5,790 nt of DNA from SVTX01 sp045659745 (GCA_045659745.1 JAZRCL010000093.1:1-5790); one strand, 5' to 3'; shown: positions 1 to 5,616, counted from the stretch's first letter. Numbers and translations: made by a program. The notes: generated from the sequence alone by a model not told the origin.

Positions 1-56
1 AGTGCTATAAAGAACGCAGCCAGCGTCATCTGGCGTATTACGTTATACTTTTTCAT
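1..56 (-). CDS. 5' end of a probable membrane protein (possible ECF-transporter S component), cut by the window edge
   Basis: An ATG at 56-54 opens a frame without stops to the window edge: 18 full codons reading MKKYNVIRQMTLAAFFIA, with the next codon starting CT (probably Leu). A strong GGAGGT lies at 67-62, about five bases before the ATG and inside the end of the WYL regulator gene. The start overlaps that gene's stop codon region by 14 bp in another frame, so the two are probably co-transcribed and translationally coupled. A short basic N-terminus followed at once by a hydrophobic stretch suggests a first membrane helix. The AxxxA pattern in AAFFIA (Ala14, Ala18) resembles the first helix of ECF-transporter S components, where such a motif contacts EcfT. 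That family assignment rests on 18 residues and is only a suggestion; a signal peptide of another protein is possible. The presence of a gene is much more certain than its identity. Confidence 0.7.
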   Translation of the reverse strand, partial: MKKYNVIRQMTLAAFFIA

Positions 57-1035
57 TATAGACCTCCATAGTATCGCAAAGTCTTGAGAGAAGCTCTTCT
101 CTCACCGCATCGGGCGCGATTATTCTCATATCCTTGCCAAAGCCCAAAACCCAAGCAAAGAAGTTCGGACTTATCATAACTCTGAGGCTTACGCGGAAGC
201 CGAAATCGGTCTTTATCAGCGTATTACTTCTGCCGAAGCGGTCGATTATAACTCCCGAAAGGCGCTCGCGGCATTCAAGTGTTACAAGCTCCTCGCGTCC
301 GCCGTACATACCGAACACCTTGTTGGAATATTCCGCGGGGTTGAAGCGCTTTGCAAGACATTCCTTGCTTCGCGGCTCGTCGGTCAAGATTATCTCCGCC
401 ATTTTATCAATACGGAAATTTTTGTTTACGTTTTCGCGCTCATCAAATGCCACGAGGTAATAATTATCCTCGTTGCGGATAAGAGAAATAGGCGTTACAA
501 GATAGGGCTCGCCGCCGTGACGGAAAACGCGCTGCTTATTAACTCCGTAATCGAAATATTTGTAGGTGATCTTTTTATTTTCGTTTATCGCCCGATTGAT
601 AAGCTCGACGTTCTCAACGCTCAGGTCGTTCATCGTCTTTACTCTGTCCTCGACGTAGACCTGACGCGAAAGCTCGCCTGCCCTGTATTTTCCCGCAAAG
701 GCACGCAGCTTGACGATAAGCTCACGGCTCTTCTCCGCGGTAATGAATTTTGAGGATGCTACCGCATCTGCAAGCATTTTCAGCTCGGATATCTCAAACT
801 GACGGCTTGAAAGAGAATATTTAGGCGGTCTTGTGGGCAAAGTAACAACGTCGAAGCCAAGCTCGCCGAGAGTTATTATATCATCGTAAATGCTCTTGCG
901 CTCGGCTGATATGCCGTACTCCGAAAGTGCCGAAATTATCTCAGGCATCGAAAGTCCGTGACTCTCGTCGGTTTCGCGCATCAATATTTCAAGCAATCTG
1001 AAAAGCTTTTGCTTTTGTTTTTCCGAACGAGCCAT
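43..1035 (-). CDS. WYL-domain transcriptional regulator with N-terminal HTH
   Basis: This 330-aa protein has the normal length and layout of WYL-family regulators. A winged helix-turn-helix covers about residues 9-64, with the recognition-helix region near 44-58 (SAERKSIYDDIITL). A linker region follows. The WYL core is at about 178-212: YLVTPISLI, then NYYLVAFD, then the FRIDKM motif with Arg208 and Asp210. A C-terminal WCX-type extension runs from about 248 to 325, with Trp295 and the GFGKDMRIIAP segment. WYL domains are thought to sense small molecules or nucleic acids and to switch the DNA-binding part; the ligand here cannot be told. The ATG at 1035 is chosen because AGAGGA lies 7-10 bases upstream. 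A consensus promoter lies at 1096-1068. The gene overlaps the next gene on the left by 14 bp, so that gene is a plausible target or partner. The regulator may also control itself (see the inverted half-sites at 1048-1120). Confidence 0.93.
   Translation of the reverse strand: MARSEKQKQKLFRLLEILMRETDESHGLSMPEIISALSEYGISAERKSIYDDIITLGELGFDVVTLPTRPPKYSLSSRQFEISELKMLADAVASSKFITAEKSRELIVKLRAFAGKYRAGELSRQVYVEDRVKTMNDLSVENVELINRAINENKKITYKYFDYGVNKQRVFRHGGEPYLVTPISLIRNEDNYYLVAFDERENVNKNFRIDKMAEIILTDEPRSKECLAKRFNPAEYSNKVFGMYGGREELVTLECRERLSGVIIDRFGRSNTLIKTDFGFRVSLRVMISPNFFAWVLGFGKDMRIIAPDAVREELLSRLCDTMEVYNEKV
62..67 (-). promoter_or_regulatory. Ribosome-binding site of the partial left-edge gene
   Basis: GGAGGT on the minus strand is five bases upstream of the ATG at 56-54. 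It lies within the last codons of the WYL regulator gene. It is what supports calling the short partial reading frame a real gene. Confidence 0.75.
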
Positions 1036-1047
1036 TTTTCTTTCCTC

Positions 1048-1120
1048 TGTCCTTTGGTTTTTATTATATTATAAAGGAAAGCTCATCATTTGTCAAGAGT
1101 GGTGTACCAAATAAAGGACA
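1048..1120. promoter_or_regulatory. Inverted half-sites flanking the WYL promoter (possible operators)
   Basis: On the plus strand TGTCCTTTGGT (1048-1058) is matched in inverted orientation by ACCAAATAAAGGACA (1106-1120). The arms share ACCAAA and AAAGGACA; the right arm spreads these over 15 bases and the left arm over 11. One arm sits just downstream of the predicted transcription start and the other about 10 bp upstream of the -35 box. Such paired sites around a promoter fit autoregulation by the WYL protein, but no binding site is known for it, so this is inferred from position and symmetry only. Confidence 0.4.
1068..1096 (-). promoter_or_regulatory. Sigma-A-type promoter of the WYL regulator gene
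   Basis: TTGACA at 1096-1091 and TATAAT at 1073-1068 are separated by exactly 17 bp, so both hexamers and the spacer are perfect consensus. Transcription should begin near 1061, giving a leader of about 25 nt before the ATG at 1035. A fully consensus promoter for a regulator gene suggests that expression is held down by a repressor or kept constitutively high. Confidence 0.88.
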
Positions 1121-1124
1121 GATG

Positions 1125-1155
1125 AAAAAATCCCACCTCGGAAATTCCGAGGAGG
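1125..1155 (-). terminator. Intrinsic terminator downstream of gdhA
   Basis: On the minus strand a hairpin with a 7-bp stem (arms at 1152-1146 and 1142-1136, CCGAGGT-type) and a 3-nt loop is extended below by a few more G-C and G-T pairs after a mismatch. Six T residues follow at 1130-1125. It lies about 130 bp beyond the gdhA stop and before the WYL promoter, so it separates the two transcription units. Confidence 0.82.
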
Positions 1156-1286
1156 AAAAGAGCTTTTTATAATTTTATCGATACAGTTTAAGTTAGAAAG
1201 TTTTGAGGGAGTTTTTCTGTTTCCGACACGAAGGCATATACGAATACGTCGAGTGAGGATTGGGAAAAATCACCAAAAACTTCAGA
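1156..1286 (-). other. 3' untranslated region of gdhA, no gene seen
   Basis: This stretch between the gdhA stop codon and its terminator holds no reading frame with a start and RBS on either strand. The part nearest gdhA (about 1220-1286) is more mixed in composition than the AT-rich remainder and is open on the plus strand in one frame, but that frame has no start codon. I see no clear hairpin in it apart from the terminator. Confidence 0.5.
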
Positions 1287-2639
1287 TTAAACAACGCCCT
1301 GTGCCATCATTGCGTCGGCAACCTTGATGAAGCCTGCGATATTTGCGCCTGCAACAAGGTCATCGCCAAGTCCGTACTTGTTAGCCGCACTTACAGAAGC
1401 ATCGAAGATGTTCTTCATAATCATCTTAAGCTTCTCGTCTACCTCTTCAGCAGTCCAAGAGTAGCGCATCGAGTTCTGCGACATTTCAAGGCCCGAGGTA
1501 GCAACACCGCCCGCATTAACAGCCTTGGAGGGAGCAACTATGATGCCTGCTTTTTTGAGCATAGCGATAGCCTCGTTGGTTGTAGGCATATTCGATACCT
1601 CAACGTAGTACTTAACACCGTTTGCGATAATCTTTTCAGCGTCTGCCTCACGAACCTCGTTCTGTGTAGCGCAAGGCATAAGGATATCTGCCTTAACGCC
1701 CCAAGGCTTCTCACCCTTGAAGAAGGGAACGCCGAACTTGTCTGCGTAATCCTCAACTCTGTTACGGCAGGAAGCGCGCATTTCAAGCATATAATTGATT
1801 TTTTCGGGAGTATTGATACCGTCCTTGTCGTATACATATCCGTCAGGACCGGAAATTGTAACTACCTTACCGCCAAGCTCGGTAACCTTCTGAACAGTAC
1901 CCCAAGCAACATTACCGAAGCCGGAGATTGCAAAGGTCTTGCCCTTTATATCATCACCGAAGTGCTTAAGCATCTCGCATGTGGAGTAAACCGCGCCAAA
2001 GCCTGTCGCCTCGGGACGGATAAGCGAACCGCCATAGGGGATGCCCTTACCTGTAAGAACGCCTGTGAACTCGTCGCGAAGTCTCTTGTACTGACCGAAC
2101 ATATAGCCGACCTCACGCGCGCCAACACCGATATCACCTGCGGGAACGTCGGTATCTGCACCTATGTACTTCTGAAGCTCTGTCATAAAGCTCTGGCAGA
2201 AGCGCATAACCTCCATGTCGGACTTGCCCTGAGGGTCAAAGTCAGCACCGCCCTTACCGCCGCCCATGGGAAGAGAGGTAAGAGAGTTTTTGAAGGTCTG
2301 CTCAAAGCCAAGGAACTTCATAATGCTCTCGTTTACAGTGGGATGGAAACGGATACCGCCCTTGTAAGGACCGATAGCGCTATTAAACTGGACTCTGAAG
2401 CCGCGGTTCACCTGAACCTTGCCGTTATCGTCAACCCACGGAACACGGAACTTGATGATACGCTCAGGCTCAACCATTCTTTCAACAACGCCGGACTCGA
2501 TATAGTCGGGGCGTGCTTCAAGCACGGGCTCGATAGACTCGAGAACTTCCTTAACGGTCTGATGGAACTCAGGCTCGTTGGGATTTCTCTTCATGACTCT
2601 TTCAAGAAGGTCATTGAGATATTGCATTTTAAAACTCAT
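1287..2639 (-). CDS. gdhA: Glutamate dehydrogenase, hexameric class I
   Basis: It catalyses the reversible reductive amination of 2-oxoglutarate with ammonia to glutamate, in the cytoplasm. The 450-aa length is typical of the roughly 50-kDa hexameric enzymes. The substrate region is intact: GPYKGGIRFHP (Lys93), PMGGGKGG with catalytic Lys129, and DVPAGDIGVG with catalytic Asp169. These match, from memory, Lys89, Lys125 and Asp165 of the Clostridium symbiosum enzyme. The Rossmann nucleotide-binding motif is SGFGNVAWG (239-247), followed by SGPDGY (263-268). Phe241 and Pro265-Asp266 sit where the NAD-specific C. symbiosum enzyme has Phe238 and Pro262-Asp263, which points to NAD rather than NADP; this is an inference from two sites. 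The C-terminal APSKAVNAGGV and EMSQNS segments are conserved. The ATG at 2639 has GGAGG eight bases upstream. It has its own promoter and terminator, so it is probably monocistronic. Confidence 0.98.
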   Translation of the reverse strand: MSFKMQYLNDLLERVMKRNPNEPEFHQTVKEVLESIEPVLEARPDYIESGVVERMVEPERIIKFRVPWVDDNGKVQVNRGFRVQFNSAIGPYKGGIRFHPTVNESIMKFLGFEQTFKNSLTSLPMGGGKGGADFDPQGKSDMEVMRFCQSFMTELQKYIGADTDVPAGDIGVGAREVGYMFGQYKRLRDEFTGVLTGKGIPYGGSLIRPEATGFGAVYSTCEMLKHFGDDIKGKTFAISGFGNVAWGTVQKVTELGGKVVTISGPDGYVYDKDGINTPEKINYMLEMRASCRNRVEDYADKFGVPFFKGEKPWGVKADILMPCATQNEVREADAEKIIANGVKYYVEVSNMPTTNEAIAMLKKAGIIVAPSKAVNAGGVATSGLEMSQNSMRYSWTAEEVDEKLKMIMKNIFDASVSAANKYGLGDDLVAGANIAGFIKVADAMMAQGVV

Positions 2640-2675
2640 TTGTTTGTCCTCCGAAAAAACAAAATTACATTATTT

Positions 2676-2704
2676 ATTTTATCATTTTTCATATAAAATG
2701 TCAA
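2676..2704 (-). promoter_or_regulatory. Sigma-A-type promoter of gdhA
   Basis: TTGACA at 2704-2699 and TAAAAT at 2681-2676 have a 17-bp spacer, giving 11 of 12 consensus bases. Transcription should start near 2669, leaving a leader of about 30 nt that carries the GGAGG before the ATG at 2639. There is no room for a riboswitch in that leader. Confidence 0.85.
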
Positions 2705-2722
2705 TATAAATTTTGACATTTT
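2695..2722. promoter_or_regulatory. Perfect 10-8-10 inverted repeat over the gdhA -35 box (probable operator)
   Basis: AAAATGTCAA (2695-2704) and TTGACATTTT (2713-2722) are exact reverse complements with 8 bp between them. The arm at 2695-2704 contains the -35 hexamer of the gdhA promoter on the minus strand, so a protein bound here would block RNA polymerase. The TGTCA-N10-TGACA core is three bases too wide for the GlnR/TnrA box TGTNA-N7-TNACA, so the regulator is unknown. Confidence 0.6.
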
Positions 2723-2791
2723 TTGTAATTTTGAGGGCTTTAATATGGTAATATGCTACAAAACTGATAAAACTTTAACGTGCACTCTTCT

Positions 2792-2820
2792 AAAAACGCA
2801 TAGCCCCGCCGAGGCGGGGC
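2792..2820 (-). terminator. Intrinsic terminator of the SPFH operon
   Basis: A GC-rich hairpin, GCCCCGC / GCGGGGC with a four-base loop (2803-2820; 7-bp stem, or 8 bp with a two-base loop), lies about 30 bp beyond the SPFH gene stop. On the minus strand it is followed after six bases by five T residues (2796-2792). The T-run is set off a little from the stem, but position and stem strength fit a terminator well. Confidence 0.8.
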
Positions 2821-2851
2821 ATTTCATATTAAATATTTTGCTTACTTATCT

Positions 2852-4177
2852 TCAATTAGATGGAAGAATAGGAGGCATAGCGTTTGCAAACAGATTTTTC
2901 AACTCCTCAACTGTTCCTGCCTTTGCCCATTGAGCCATACCATTTTTCCAAACCAAGCTGTCTGCGGTAAACTGCCCCGCAGTTGCCATTTGTGCCAAAA
3001 CAGAAACTTCAAACGGCCCCGTAGGCTGTCCGTTAACCGCTATATGATATACCACAGTCGGAACAGGAGGTGGAGTTGCAATCGAGCCATTACCGGATAT
3101 AGCCCCATTCATAACAGAAGCAATATTTTGACCAACCGCACCGCCGAGAGCCATACCCGCCATCACAGCCGCAGGATTAAAGCCCGCACCGCCACCGCCT
3201 AAATCAACACCACCTGCACCATTAGCTCCCATTTGACCAAGAGCTTCCGCACCTGCAACGCCAACCTCTGCCTGCTTTTCGATTTGGAATGCACCGAGAT
3301 TTGCACTTTGCGTTGCCTTATGCTGTGCATATTGTGCTTCTTCGCGCTGAATACGCAAGTTTTCGGCATAGTTTTCGATGTTGGCTGCCGTCTGTCCTTG
3401 TATAGTTGCCGTTGTAACATCCGCCGTAATTGCCTTGAGTTGACGGAAACCGTCACTTGATTTGTCAATTTCAATCGCACTAATGTCCACGCCGGATACA
3501 GTAACACCGAAATTTTCAGCCAAACGTTCTTTCAAATCATATTCAATAGTATCATTGATTTGAGATACTTTGCTTTCGATTTGAACAACGGGGATGTTGT
3601 GAGCTGCAGGGGCATTGGCAACAGCATCTTTAACATAACGATTAACCGCATCACGAATTTGGTGCTGGAAGTCTTCAAGATTAAAGTTGCTGAGTCTATG
3701 TAATTTGATGAACTCACGATAATCAGCAATGTCAAAGCTAACAGTACCTCTAACAGCGACGGGAACACCAAAGTCAGAAAATCGCGGATCATACACATCA
3801 AAGAACGGCACACCAAACTTCACCTGGATAATACGGGCAAGATTGATGAAATAAATCTCTGCCTGGAACGGAGTACCACCCTCATACGCCAAACCGATAA
3901 CGCTTGACAGTACGGGAAAGTTAGCAGTTTTAATTGTCTGATCAAAAGGACCAACAATGAAATCCTGCATTGTGCCGTCTTTCTGCTTATAAACAAATAC
4001 GGCAACTTCACCGTCTTTTACTCGCAGAGAAGACCCCCAGCGAATAGAGTTTTCTCTAACAGTTTCGCCCTGCTGAACACCGGAAGGATGCCACTTCCAA
4101 ATAAGATACGAAGGCTCATCACAACGTATCTCGTCCATCAAACCGCCTTTGCGGTTGTTTCTATCGAATAATCCCAT
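2852..4177 (-). CDS. SPFH-domain protein, YdjI-like, with C-terminal GYF_2-type domain
   Basis: The 441-aa protein starts MGLFDRNN and continues into an SPFH/stomatin-prohibitin-like domain at about 20-250, as in the B. subtilis YdjI group (COG4260, sometimes mislabelled virion core protein). Supporting segments are WKWHP (28-31), GEVAVFVYK, FFDVYDPRF and RGTVSFDI. A charged helical stretch follows at about 255-310, then a Gly/Ala-rich linker (312-366) and a proline run. The C-terminal end (about 376-430) fits a GYF_2 domain: YHIAVNG, GPFE, then DSLVWKNGMAQW with Trp410 and Trp417. No transmembrane helix or signal peptide is evident, so membrane binding is probably peripheral. Proteins of this family usually end in a zinc ribbon; here that module is on the protein encoded just upstream. 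YdjI helps bring PspA to the membrane in B. subtilis; that role is only inferred here. The ATG at 4177 has AAGGAGG seven bases upstream, overlapping the previous stop codon. Confidence 0.9.
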   Translation of the reverse strand: MGLFDRNNRKGGLMDEIRCDEPSYLIWKWHPSGVQQGETVRENSIRWGSSLRVKDGEVAVFVYKQKDGTMQDFIVGPFDQTIKTANFPVLSSVIGLAYEGGTPFQAEIYFINLARIIQVKFGVPFFDVYDPRFSDFGVPVAVRGTVSFDIADYREFIKLHRLSNFNLEDFQHQIRDAVNRYVKDAVANAPAAHNIPVVQIESKVSQINDTIEYDLKERLAENFGVTVSGVDISAIEIDKSSDGFRQLKAITADVTTATIQGQTAANIENYAENLRIQREEAQYAQHKATQSANLGAFQIEKQAEVGVAGAEALGQMGANGAGGVDLGGGGAGFNPAAVMAGMALGGAVGQNIASVMNGAISGNGSIATPPPVPTVVYHIAVNGQPTGPFEVSVLAQMATAGQFTADSLVWKNGMAQWAKAGTVEELKNLFANAMPPILPSN

Positions 4178-4189
4178 ATCCGTTCCTCC

Positions 4190-4909
4190 TTACTTCTTTT
4201 TGCCTTTTTTGTTGGTTGTTTTATATACACACCACAAAATCAGGGCTACCATAATGATATCCAAGCCAGCAAAATCACCTTTTACAATTCGGATAACTTC
4301 GTAAATACCAAGAAGAACAACTACAATTCCAAAAATAGGATTGGGGAATGTTGCTGTGAATTTTGAAACGGCAGCACTAAATTTATTTGCTACATGAGCA
4401 ACTCGCTCTTTGCTGACTTGCTTTGTGGTTTGGTCGTATAAACTTTGAATTTTCACAAAATCAGAATCGTTTCCAAATGCTAATTTCGCCTTTTGATAGC
4501 ACTGCTCAAATTTTGCCAACCATGCATTAAAGACTGCTTCGTTGTATTCTCCGGTAATACTGATTGAAGCCAAAATCATGAACTCAAAGATATCTTCTTT
4601 TGTATTTGAAATTGGGAAGTTACGAATTAAAGTAACTTTCTGCTCATCAGATGTGGCTTGCTCAATTTTAGAAGAAAAAGCCTTAATAGCACTTGCACTC
4701 TGTGCCCCTCGTAATTCATAGCCACAAGAAGGACAAACAGAAACAAATGCCCCTAACACTTCACCGCAATTAGGGCATTTATGTATTTCTCCGTCATAGG
4801 TGGTTTTTCTTTGGTTTGTTGAACTGTTATTCTCTACCGCTTTACCACAGTTTGCACAAAATTTTGCACCTTCGGCAAGTTCTTGCCCACAGTTAATACA
4901 ATATTTCAT
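4190..4909 (-). CDS. Double zinc-ribbon protein with two C-terminal transmembrane segments
   Basis: The 239-aa protein begins with two CxxC-x10-CxxC zinc ribbons: Cys4, 7, 18, 21 and Cys45, 48, 59, 62. All eight ligands are present. A mostly helical, soluble middle part (about 70-185) matches nothing I recognise. Two hydrophobic segments follow at about 192-209 (FGIVVVLLGIYEVIRIV) and 214-229, joined by a short turn, and a lysine-rich tail ends the chain. The zinc ribbons and middle part probably lie on the cytoplasmic side. The layout recalls B. subtilis YdjG, a zinc-ribbon membrane protein encoded near the SPFH protein YdjI, but I cannot claim orthology. The ATG at 4909 is two bases after the previous stop, and its AGAGG RBS lies in the last codons of that gene, so translation is probably coupled. 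The SPFH gene begins 12 bp downstream. Its likely role is a membrane anchor or partner of the SPFH protein. Confidence 0.87.
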   Translation of the reverse strand: MKYCINCGQELAEGAKFCANCGKAVENNSSTNQRKTTYDGEIHKCPNCGEVLGAFVSVCPSCGYELRGAQSASAIKAFSSKIEQATSDEQKVTLIRNFPISNTKEDIFEFMILASISITGEYNEAVFNAWLAKFEQCYQKAKLAFGNDSDFVKIQSLYDQTTKQVSKERVAHVANKFSAAVSKFTATFPNPIFGIVVVLLGIYEVIRIVKGDFAGLDIIMVALILWCVYKTTNKKGKKK

Positions 4910-4911
4910 GT

Positions 4912-5265
4912 TTACCTCTTTTCTTTAGGCAAATATGCCTTGTTTGCCAAATCTAAAACCTCTTGCGTTTTTTCTTCGCTATAGCCCAATTTTCGCATAG
5001 CCCACATAACGGCAAGTTCCTTTTTGTCCATCCCAATTTGGATTGTGTCATTACTGACTTCAATATATTTTTGTAATTCTTTATATTTGGGCTTAAGAGA
5101 TTGACTTCGTTTCCATTTTTCATAAGTGCTCATTAACCATGAGGCAGCATCGTTAATAAAAACTGAAATCATTTTTTGCCCAGCTTCTGTTATGCTGGTT
5201 TCTGCAGAATCGGCAATACCATTGGTTATCCTTTTTAATCGTGTTGAATCCGTGCTGTTATTCAT
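4912..5265 (-). CDS. Unrecognised 117-aa operon protein
   Basis: I do not recognise this family. The start chosen is the ATG at 5265, giving 117 aa beginning MNNSTDSTRL. It has GGAGG at 5280-5276 in the short gap after the HTH gene, whereas the upstream in-frame ATG at 5304 would overlap that gene by 23 bp and has no comparable RBS. The protein has no signal peptide, cysteines or clear membrane helix. Residues about 25-60 look like amphipathic helix with aromatic positions (Trp43, Tyr48, Trp51). The C-terminal part (about 80-112, from MDKKELAVMWAM) looks like a compact helical unit, loosely like a UBA-type three-helix fold, though this is only an impression. It lies between the regulator and the zinc-ribbon membrane protein, with gaps of 16 and 2 bp, and so belongs to the operon. 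It could be a soluble adaptor of the SPFH/zinc-ribbon pair. Confidence 0.82.
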   Translation of the reverse strand: MNNSTDSTRLKRITNGIADSAETSITEAGQKMISVFINDAASWLMSTYEKWKRSQSLKPKYKELQKYIEVSNDTIQIGMDKKELAVMWAMRKLGYSEEKTQEVLDLANKAYLPKEKR

Positions 5266-5275
5266 ATCCTTTATT

Positions 5276-5280
5276 CCTCC
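5276..5280 (-). promoter_or_regulatory. Ribosome-binding site deciding the start of the 117-aa gene
   Basis: GGAGG on the minus strand lies ten bases before the ATG at 5265 and just after the stop codon of the HTH gene (5284-5282). A second purine run (AAAGGA) lies between it and the ATG. It favours this start over the in-frame ATG 39 bp upstream. Confidence 0.7.
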
Positions 5281-5281
5281 G

Positions 5282-5491
5282 TTAAAATTGTTTCTTGACT
5301 GCATCGCATATATCGCCGATATTGCAATCTAAATACTCACATATACGTAAAAGAACAGACAGTGCCACTTCTTCATTACGTCGCATTTTAGTCATTGTTC
5401 CTGTGGCAATGTTCAAATCCTTTCTCAAAGTAGCAGGAGAAATATTCTTTTCAATGAGCAATATCCACAGCTTTTTATAGCTTATTTCCAT
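5282..5491 (-). CDS. Small Cro/C1-type (XRE, HTH_26-like) regulator
   Basis: The 69-aa protein is little more than one helix-turn-helix domain: SYKKLWILLIEKNISPATLRKDLNIATGTMTKM and on to the closing segment ending CEYLDCNIGDICDAV, typical of small HTH_26-type Cro/C1 proteins of clostridia. The helix-turn-helix lies at about residues 17-38. The ATG at 5491 is chosen because GGGAG lies seven bases upstream (5503-5499). The frame stays open to an ATG at 5557, but the promoter hexamers at 5554-5526 lie within that extension, so it would not be transcribed from them. It is the first gene of a four-gene operon and probably controls that operon, perhaps through the palindrome at 5580-5601. Whether it represses or activates cannot be told from sequence. 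Confidence 0.88.
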   Translation of the reverse strand: MEISYKKLWILLIEKNISPATLRKDLNIATGTMTKMRRNEEVALSVLLRICEYLDCNIGDICDAVKKQF

Positions 5492-5525
5492 ACGCACACT
5501 CCCATTTATGATATATCTCAAATAT

Positions 5526-5554
5526 ATTATAAACCAAATCGGCAAGAAAGTCAA
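5526..5554 (-). promoter_or_regulatory. Sigma-A-type promoter of the HTH-SPFH operon
   Basis: TTGACT at 5554-5549 and TATAAT at 5531-5526 are 17 bp apart, 11 of 12 consensus bases. Transcription should begin near 5519, giving a leader of about 28 nt with the GGGAG RBS. It lies after the rRNA terminator, so the operon is transcribed independently of the rRNA genes. Confidence 0.87.
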
Positions 5555-5579
5555 CACATTTCAGCAAAATCACAGCTAT

Positions 5580-5601
5580 AATTCGCAATTTCTTGCGAAT
5601 T
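5580..5601. promoter_or_regulatory. Palindrome upstream of the HTH-operon promoter (possible operator)
   Basis: AATTCGCAA (5580-5588) and TTGCGAATT (5593-5601) are exact reverse complements separated by TTTC. The site is about 25 bp upstream of the -35 box, a position more usual for an activator or an upstream operator than for direct blocking. As RNA it would form a 9-bp hairpin but has no T-run on either side, so a terminator is unlikely. Confidence 0.5.
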
Positions 5602-5616
5602 TATAAAAATATGCAC

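Noticed and set aside
2640..2669. Riboswitch or long regulatory leader before gdhA
   Set aside because: The predicted leader is only about 30 nt and holds just the RBS.
1260..2696. 478-codon open frame on the plus strand opposite gdhA
   Set aside because: It begins with TTG, has no convincing RBS, and lies wholly antisense to an unmistakable glutamate dehydrogenase. The open frame follows from gdhA codon bias.
2699..2718. GlnR/TnrA box at the gdhA promoter
   Set aside because: The half-sites TGTCA and TGACA are ten bases apart, whereas the GlnR/TnrA box needs seven.
5266..5304. Upstream ATG start for the 117-aa protein (130-aa version)
   Set aside because: It overlaps the HTH gene by 23 bp and lacks the clear GGAGG that precedes the ATG at 5265.
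5492..5557. N-terminal extension of the HTH protein from an ATG at 5557
   Set aside because: The -35 and -10 boxes of the operon promoter lie inside this extension, and the extra 22 residues fall outside the HTH domain. The ATG at 5491 has its own RBS.
5580..5601. Second intrinsic terminator before the HTH operon
   Set aside because: The hairpin has no run of T residues on either strand, so an operator is more likely.
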